Assembly: GCA_964565615.1 (NCBI GenBank)
Contig: CAZMFO010000003.1
Span: 1-64,000 of the forward strand
Source: HK-STAS-PATE-36 sp964565615
GTDB taxonomy: Bacteria; Patescibacteriota; Saccharimonadia; Saccharimonadales; JAGQNJ01
Direction: 5' to 3'
DNA length: 64,000 nucleotides
A model generated the notes under the pieces. The model searched no databases. It saw only the letters and a program-made list of their open reading frames with translations, and was not told where the DNA came from. Within the stretch, counting starts at the first letter, position 1; each line of letters starts with the position of its first letter. Below are positions 59,983 through 64,000 of this stretch, one piece after another. The position numbers were made by a program, and so were the translations under genes.

Positions 59983-60867
59983 ATGAACCCAAATCAAGAA
60001 AACAATAACCCTAGTGGTCCAACATCAAACAATACTAATCCCGTCAGTTTACCGCCACCGCCACCTCGTCCACCTACGCCACTGACCAATGCAAATTTTG
60101 GCATCCCAACTACCACTCCTCAAGATTCTATTCCGCCCCTTAACCCGCCTAAGGAATCAAAAAAATCCAATAAAATCATACTAATTACTCTGATAATAAT
60201 TAGCGTCCTGTCTTTTTTGATTATGGCAATTGTTATGATAATTTTAGTTTCCAGAGGAGTATCTAAAACGACAATCTCTTCGGGTGATTCAAGAACTTCC
60301 AGTATGCAAACACCGCCAAATACATCCCCAGACTCTTCAAGTGGCCCTAAAGATATTGGATGGATGCCCCCACAAACCATTGACTCCAAATGGTCAACCG
60401 TCAGCTCCACTCCAGATGCAGAGAGGGCTTATAAATACGGGCAGACCTCTTGCACGGTATTGTTTACCCAACCGGCAGGAATAAAAAGAGCAGGGGTTAC
60501 TAATGCTAATCAAGTCATAAGTAAGTACGCAAAAGATATTCTTTCGGCAGTCAACCAGCAAGATGCAACATTTCAGCTTAGCGACGACCCAAACCCACCA
60601 AAGTTTCGTCAACTAGTTAATGCTCCTTCAAATACCAGCACAACAGATATAGCCGGAATAGTCACAGATACGAACACAGCAAATCTAAAGTTTACAACAC
60701 AAATTGCAAAATACCCGAATATTGCTATGACCGCCAAGATATCGGCCACAATTAAAGATGACTATGCACTCATAAATGTAATTCTTTGTAAAGATAGTGA
60801 ATACGCCACTAACTTGCCCGCCACAACAGCTTTTGTAGAGCAATTTACTGCCGTTAATAATCTATAA
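59983..60867 (+). CDS. Single-pass membrane protein with Pro-rich N-terminus
   Basis: 294 residues. The cytoplasmic Asn/Pro-rich segment (1-60, with a PPPPPRPPTP run) is followed by one membrane helix (~66-90), a Ser/Thr linker and an extracytoplasmic domain (~130-290) with two Cys (TSCTVLF and VILCKDS) that could pair. No domain recognised. The design resembles other CPR anchored proteins with a disulfide-stabilised outer domain. Confidence 0.7.
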   Translation: MNPNQENNNPSGPTSNNTNPVSLPPPPPRPPTPLTNANFGIPTTTPQDSIPPLNPPKESKKSNKIILITLIIISVLSFLIMAIVMIILVSRGVSKTTISSGDSRTSSMQTPPNTSPDSSSGPKDIGWMPPQTIDSKWSTVSSTPDAERAYKYGQTSCTVLFTQPAGIKRAGVTNANQVISKYAKDILSAVNQQDATFQLSDDPNPPKFRQLVNAPSNTSTTDIAGIVTDTNTANLKFTTQIAKYPNIAMTAKISATIKDDYALINVILCKDSEYATNLPATTAFVEQFTAVNNL

Positions 60868-60920
60868 AGTAAACCAAAAAAGCTATATTTTCGTACAAAA
60901 AAACCATATAGCCTCTGTAA

Positions 60921-60947
60921 TTAGCACTCTTGACTTGCGAGTGCTAA
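60921..60947. promoter_or_regulatory. CIRCE operator (HrcA site)
   Basis: TTAGCACTC-N9-GAGTGCTAA, a perfect match to the CIRCE consensus. The -35 element of the Hsp20 promoter lies in its spacer, so HrcA binding would block transcription. Confidence 0.95.
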
Positions 60948-60958
60948 TTTACTACACT
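60930..60958 (+). promoter_or_regulatory. Hsp20 promoter
   Basis: TTGACT (60930-60935), 17-bp spacer, TACACT (60953-60958). Leader of about 55 nt with an SD. Confidence 0.75.
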
Positions 60959-61020
60959 TGAAGTAGGAGTAAAAACTCCAGATTATCAATAACATAATGT
61001 AATAGAAAGGGGTTATGTTT

Positions 61021-61452
61021 ATGAGCAACCTAACAAAATGGGATCCTTTTGCAGAACTATCTGCTTTGCAAAAGCAATTTTTTGGTGACGATTGGATGTC
61101 ACCTCTAAAAGGGGTGAATATTCCAACAACCGATGTTTACACCAAAGATAACAATTTGGTTGTGGAGGCGCATTTGCCAAATTTTGAACAAAATGACATT
61201 AATGTTCAAATAGAAAACGGCACACTTATTATCAGCGCCCAACGGCACGAGAAGGAAGAAGATAAATCTAAAAACTATGTGGTCCGCGAAAGCTCAACCA
61301 GCTTTTATCGGCAAATAGCTTTACCAAAAAGGGCAAATGCCGACAAAATAGATGCTCATCTTGATGATGGGGTTCTTAAAGTGCAGGTGCCCTTAACGCC
61401 ACTACCAGAGCCCAAAAAGATAGCTGTTACTTCTAAGCCAAAAAAGAAGTAG
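61021..61452 (+). CDS. Hsp20/alpha-crystallin small heat shock protein
   Basis: 143 residues from ATG 61021. Alpha-crystallin domain: TDVYTKDNNLVVEAHLPNFEQNDINVQIENGTLIISAQRHEKEE, then SSTSFYRQIALPKRANADKIDAHLDDGVLKVQVPL with the C-terminal IxI-like tail replaced by a Lys-rich end. It holds unfolding proteins for refolding by ATP-dependent chaperones. The SD GAAAGGGG is 8 nt before 61021 but only 2 nt before the ATG at 61015, so the later start is preferred. Controlled by CIRCE. Confidence 0.95.
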   Translation: MSNLTKWDPFAELSALQKQFFGDDWMSPLKGVNIPTTDVYTKDNNLVVEAHLPNFEQNDINVQIENGTLIISAQRHEKEEDKSKNYVVRESSTSFYRQIALPKRANADKIDAHLDDGVLKVQVPLTPLPEPKKIAVTSKPKKK

Positions 61453-61465
61453 TAGCCCACAACTA

Positions 61466-61500
61466 GAGCCGAGACCAACCCGTGTCTTGGCTCTTCTTTA
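61466..61500 (+). terminator. Terminator after Hsp20 gene
   Basis: GAGCCGAGAC/GTCTTGGCTC stem (one G-U pair) with an 8-nt loop followed by TTCTTT. Confidence 0.8.
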
Positions 61501-61521
61501 TAAAAAAGTAAAGGATAATAA

Positions 61522-61782
61522 ATGAAGCCAGTTATCATCGATGTTCGTGAACCGGAAGAATTTGCCAAAGGTCATATCAAAAATGCTATCAACATTCCTC
61601 CTTCGGAGCTTATGAACGGATCGGATCTTATCAATAAACTAGATAAAGACACGCCGTTGGTTCTCTATTGTGTTAGTGGTAGCCGTTCCAATGTAGCCAT
61701 TGGACTCTTGCGACAACAGGGTTTTACAAATTTGACTAACGGCATCAATGCCGACCATGTCAATAAAAATTATGCACTTTAA
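61522..61782 (+). CDS. Rhodanese-like domain protein
   Basis: 86 residues, a minimal single rhodanese domain: IIDVREPEEFAKGHIKNAINIP and the active-site loop LYCVSGSRS with C50. Transfers sulfane sulfur or serves as a sulfur carrier; the partner is unknown. The SD AAAGGA is well placed. Independent of the Hsp20 unit because of the intervening terminator. Confidence 0.92.
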   Translation: MKPVIIDVREPEEFAKGHIKNAINIPPSELMNGSDLINKLDKDTPLVLYCVSGSRSNVAIGLLRQQGFTNLTNGINADHVNKNYAL

Positions 61783-61832
61783 GTGTCGTAACAAAAAACT
61801 AGATATTACTAGCCAGCTTTTTCAACTAGTGC

Positions 61833-62357
61833 TTAATCTTGGGGAACAATTCGGCCACAGGCTAATCTAGGGCCACCACTTATGCCGGAGCCACTTTCTC
61901 CGGGGGAGTAGGGGTCGGGGTTAGCGTGTACCATAATAGATGTACCTTCTTTTGGCTGGAGAATAGAAACAGGCCCATCAGACAAAGTAATTCTTGTGGT
62001 AATTGCTTCTAGTGTGCCACGACCTTTGTCGTCAATTGTAATACTTGGCAAATCGCCAGCGTGGTAACCATGATTAGCGTCTGGATCAGAGTTGCCAGAA
62101 GGGCCCGGGTCAAAATGACCACCAGCACACTTAAAGCCATCACAGGCACAATCGCCCTTTTCGTGAATATGAACAGCGTGCCTACCAGCTATTAAGATAG
62201 ATGGGTCGCCCTTAAGACTAAGCGAGATATGGACATACTTCCAGCCATCAACATCGTACTCGGTAAGGTCTAAACGGCCAGTTATTTTATCTCCACCTAA
62301 ATCTGCAAAAGCCTTCTTTGTTACTTTGGCGTCATCTGCGTCTAATCGTACCTTCAT
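61833..62357 (-). CDS. Cu/Zn superoxide dismutase family protein
   Basis: 174 residues. Metal ligands of SodC: HAVHIHEKGDC (two Cu His), GHFDPGPSGNSDPDANHGYHAGDLP (bridging and Zn His, Zn Asp), SIMVHANPDPY (fourth Cu His) and GGPRLACGRI with the catalytic Arg and disulfide Cys. An additional CACDGFKC cluster adds Cys not typical of the family. No signal peptide is evident, although SodC enzymes are usually exported. SD AGGAGG. Dismutates superoxide to O2 and H2O2. Confidence 0.92.
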   Translation of the reverse strand: MKVRLDADDAKVTKKAFADLGGDKITGRLDLTEYDVDGWKYVHISLSLKGDPSILIAGRHAVHIHEKGDCACDGFKCAGGHFDPGPSGNSDPDANHGYHAGDLPSITIDDKGRGTLEAITTRITLSDGPVSILQPKEGTSIMVHANPDPYSPGESGSGISGGPRLACGRIVPQD

Positions 62358-62760
62358 TACTCCTCCTTGTTTACTGTTTATAAATCTATTATATCGTTTT
62401 AATTAAAAGAAATAGGGAGAAATCTGCGTCCAAAACTATCCAAACATCTATAATCAATCAACTTATGCTATTAAATCGCAGACAAAACTACGACAGACAA
62501 GTCAATCCGCTTTAGCTATACTAGAAGATAGTTATGTGAGTACTGGCGTTCCTTTAACTCACAGACTTTATTATTACTTGGTCACTAAACTGTTGTCACT
62601 GGTGAGCCTACATATTTATTGTTTCTTGTAACGAGCAAGCTAAAAATGAGCGGTTAGCTATGTTCTACCAAGCAACTCATTGCAAAATCCGCTCTACTCA
62701 TAATAGCTGGCTAGGCTATTCCCTGACACTCTTAAAATTTTATCAACAAAGGAGCTCTTT
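62358..62760 (+). other. 403-bp gap with several stem-loops
   Basis: No ORF of note. Inverted repeats: TGTGAGT/ACTCACA (62535-62541/62557-62563), AGCTAA/TTAGCT (62638-62643/62654-62659) and GAGCGG/CCGCTC (62648-62653/62689-62694). The last two interleave, so they would be alternative pairings or a pseudoknot. It could be a long structured leader of the 62761 gene or a separate small RNA. No known family recognised. Confidence 0.35.
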
Positions 62761-63000
62761 ATGACAACAATCAATCAATCTATAGATGTAAATTCTTATT
62801 ATTTTGCTGGCGACAAACAGCTACGATCGTTCCCCAAAACTATTCAATACCAAAATTATCGGCATACTTTTACTGATGGTATTAGGTATCTGGTAATTAA
62901 GGGGGCAACAACCTTTAAATTATTTGATATGACAGATGGCAAAACGATTTACCGAATTCGTCAGGACGGAGACAATTGGACACTCGTCAGCACAAAATAA
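62761..63000 (+). CDS. Small hypothetical protein
   Basis: 79 residues, beta-rich by eye (YYFAGDKQLRSFPKTIQYQNYRHTF, YLVIKGATTFKLFDM, TIYRIRQDGDNWTLV), Tyr/Thr-rich, no signal. SD AAAGGAG 7 nt before the ATG. Preceded by a long non-coding, structure-prone stretch. No family recognised. Confidence 0.6.
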   Translation: MTTINQSIDVNSYYFAGDKQLRSFPKTIQYQNYRHTFTDGIRYLVIKGATTFKLFDMTDGKTIYRIRQDGDNWTLVSTK

Positions 63001-63020
63001 CGACAGGTACGATATTAGGA

Positions 63021-63491
63021 CTATTGGTGATGGTAGGGGTGTTGATGTAATATACAATGCGTTCTATAAAGTTGTTCTAGTAAAATCAAACGCACCAACT
63101 GGTGAGGAAAAACTAACTTAGACAAGCTCCAAACATAGTTGGCCCTGTCTTTTAAATCATCACTAACTCCGTAAGCACCACCGATAATAAAAACTACTTG
63201 TTTGTACTGACTATTACTCATTATTTGTCGCCAAACAACAGAAAACTGACTATTATCCGATAGCTGTCCGGTGTTATCTAGCAAGATCACGAAATCATCT
63301 TTTTTTAGATATTGAAGAAGTCGCCCAGACTCTTCGCTTCGTACAGTAGCCTGTTCGCCAAAACCCGACGGTATTATTTGCCAGCTAATTTTGTATCCGC
63401 TTTTTAGCAATCTAGACTGGTAATCAGCAATAGCAGAGGATAAATCAATGCTATGTTTTTTACCAACACAGATAATTTTAAAGTTCATCAT
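63021..63491 (-). CDS. rlmH: 23S rRNA (pseudouridine1915-N3)-methyltransferase RlmH
   Basis: 156 residues with a SPOUT knot. The C-terminal block is diagnostic: VVFIIGGAYGVSDDLKDRANYVWSLSKLVFPHQLVRLILLEQLYRTHCILHQHPYHH. RlmH methylates pseudouridine 1915 in helix 69 of 23S rRNA using SAM. Full length for the family. The start ATG overlaps the stop of the upstream permease by 4 nt. Confidence 0.95.
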   Translation of the reverse strand: MMNFKIICVGKKHSIDLSSAIADYQSRLLKSGYKISWQIIPSGFGEQATVRSEESGRLLQYLKKDDFVILLDNTGQLSDNSQFSVVWRQIMSNSQYKQVVFIIGGAYGVSDDLKDRANYVWSLSKLVFPHQLVRLILLEQLYRTHCILHQHPYHHQ

Positions 63492-64000
63492 TGGTACCGC
63501 AAGGCATCTATTGGATCTTTGCGTGATGCCCGATAAGCTGGAGCAATACCAAAAATAATCCCCACCGAAACGGCCACACCAACAGCAACACCGGCTATTT
63601 TAAAATCTATTGCAGGTTCTAGATTGGTGGTCATACGAATTGCGTAGTTTAACACCAACGATACCAAAACACCAATAATGCTACCCACAATGGTTAAAAT
63701 CACAGCTTCTGTAAGAAATTGTCGCAATATCTGCCGATTTGTTGCCCCAATAGCTTTACGAATACCGATTTCTCTTGTTCTTTCGGTTACCGAAACAAGC
63801 ATAATGTTCATAATTCCAATGCCTCCAACAAACAAAGAAATGCCGGCAACACCAGCAATCATTGCCGTTATTAACCCCAAAGTATAGGATGTCTCGTCAA
63901 TAGATTGTTCTTGATTAAAAATTGTAAAGTCCTCTTGCTGATCATGCGAAGTCTTAAGGGCTTCGTGAATGCGCTCTGTAACTAGAGACAAATCGTCTAC
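63488..64000 (-). CDS. MacB/FtsX-type ABC permease, C-terminal part
   Basis: The gene continues past the right edge of the window. The visible ~170 residues contain the last part of the extracytoplasmic domain and three membrane helices, with FVGGIGIMNIMLVSVTERTREIGIRKAIGATNRQI and the end SRKDPIDALRYQ, typical of MacB. Separate from, and only distantly similar to, the permease at 32942. Coupled to rlmH. Confidence 0.9.
   Translation of the reverse strand, partial: VDDLSLVTERIHEALKTSHDQQEDFTIFNQEQSIDETSYTLGLITAMIAGVAGISLFVGGIGIMNIMLVSVTERTREIGIRKAIGATNRQILRQFLTEAVILTIVGSIIGVLVSLVLNYAIRMTTNLEPAIDFKIAGVAVGVAVSVGIIFGIAPAYRASRKDPIDALRYQ

Noticed and set aside
1..64000. CRISPR arrays or insertion sequences of DDE type
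   Set aside because: No regularly spaced short repeats, cas genes or DDE transposase motifs are visible. The Cas4-like domain at 52732 is not next to an array.
1..64000. Alternative genetic code (TGA as Gly)
   Set aside because: TGA terminates normal-length genes, for example at 9271 and 63488, so code 11 applies.

Overview
The window reads as a chromosomal segment of a Candidate Phyla Radiation (Patescibacteria) bacterium, most likely Candidatus Saccharibacteria (TM7). This is inferred from gene content and style, not from a database search. The DNA is AT-rich and gene-dense. TGA serves as a normal stop codon, which argues against the recoded Gracilibacteria/Absconditabacteria. There is a complete F1Fo ATP synthase operon, a CPR-type UvrD-nuclease fusion, many membrane-anchored surface proteins and little biosynthesis. 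A recurrent trait is a -10-like hexamer (TATAAT, TATACT, TACAAT and similar) 6-9 nt before the start codon with no Shine-Dalgarno (SD) site, i.e. apparent leaderless transcription. Other genes have normal SD sites.

Layout. 1-6071: 3' part of tRNA-Gln, then mostly minus-strand envelope genes. Three of these share an N-terminal anchor plus a short SVS-EPE module, and one is a GH5 glycosidase. 6257-19215: plus-strand genes for TerC, a parallel beta-helix surface protein with an LPXTG-like tail, a glycosyltransferase-LicD fusion with a LicC-like cytidylyltransferase, DUF2207, a zincin and UvrD-PD-(D/E)XK. 19267-21367: aquaporin, a beta-carbonic-anhydrase-like protein and a small gene, with a CRP-like palindrome between the last two. 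21393-28273: atpBEFHA-(small ORF)-GDC on the minus strand, with a leader hairpin and an intergenic hairpin. 28418-32956: glutaredoxin, CobO-like protein, thermonuclease, GT2, a clan GH-A-like hydrolase and SmpB. 32942-40960: a 2003-residue surface protein overlapping a MacB-like ABC transporter.

41163-45118 is the most unusual part. A large serine recombinase element sits in the 3' end of tRNA-Asn. It contains two perfect inverted repeats (131 bp and 178 bp) that meet at a shared GAGCCAA heptamer. The arrangement is that of an element with two oppositely oriented copies of its attachment site, one split into attL and attR by integration and one intact inside. These divide the element into a recombinase half and a cargo half (SGNH hydrolase, HIT, Nudix).

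45607-59060: an Abhydrolase_9-type membrane hydrolase; a b-type cytochrome/molybdopterin oxidoreductase with a NarK-like transporter and a histidine phosphatase; then an accessory block with a GmrSD-like DUF262/DUF1524 protein, a Cas4-like/DEDD (DUF2779) nuclease, a transglutaminase-TPR protein, an RdgB-type pyrophosphatase, RadC, a Fic protein with a likely DNA-binding tail and its own large palindrome, and a truncated HsdR. 59074-64000: SDR oxidoreductase, Hsp20 under a CIRCE operator, rhodanese, Cu/Zn superoxide dismutase, RlmH and the end of a second MacB-like permease.
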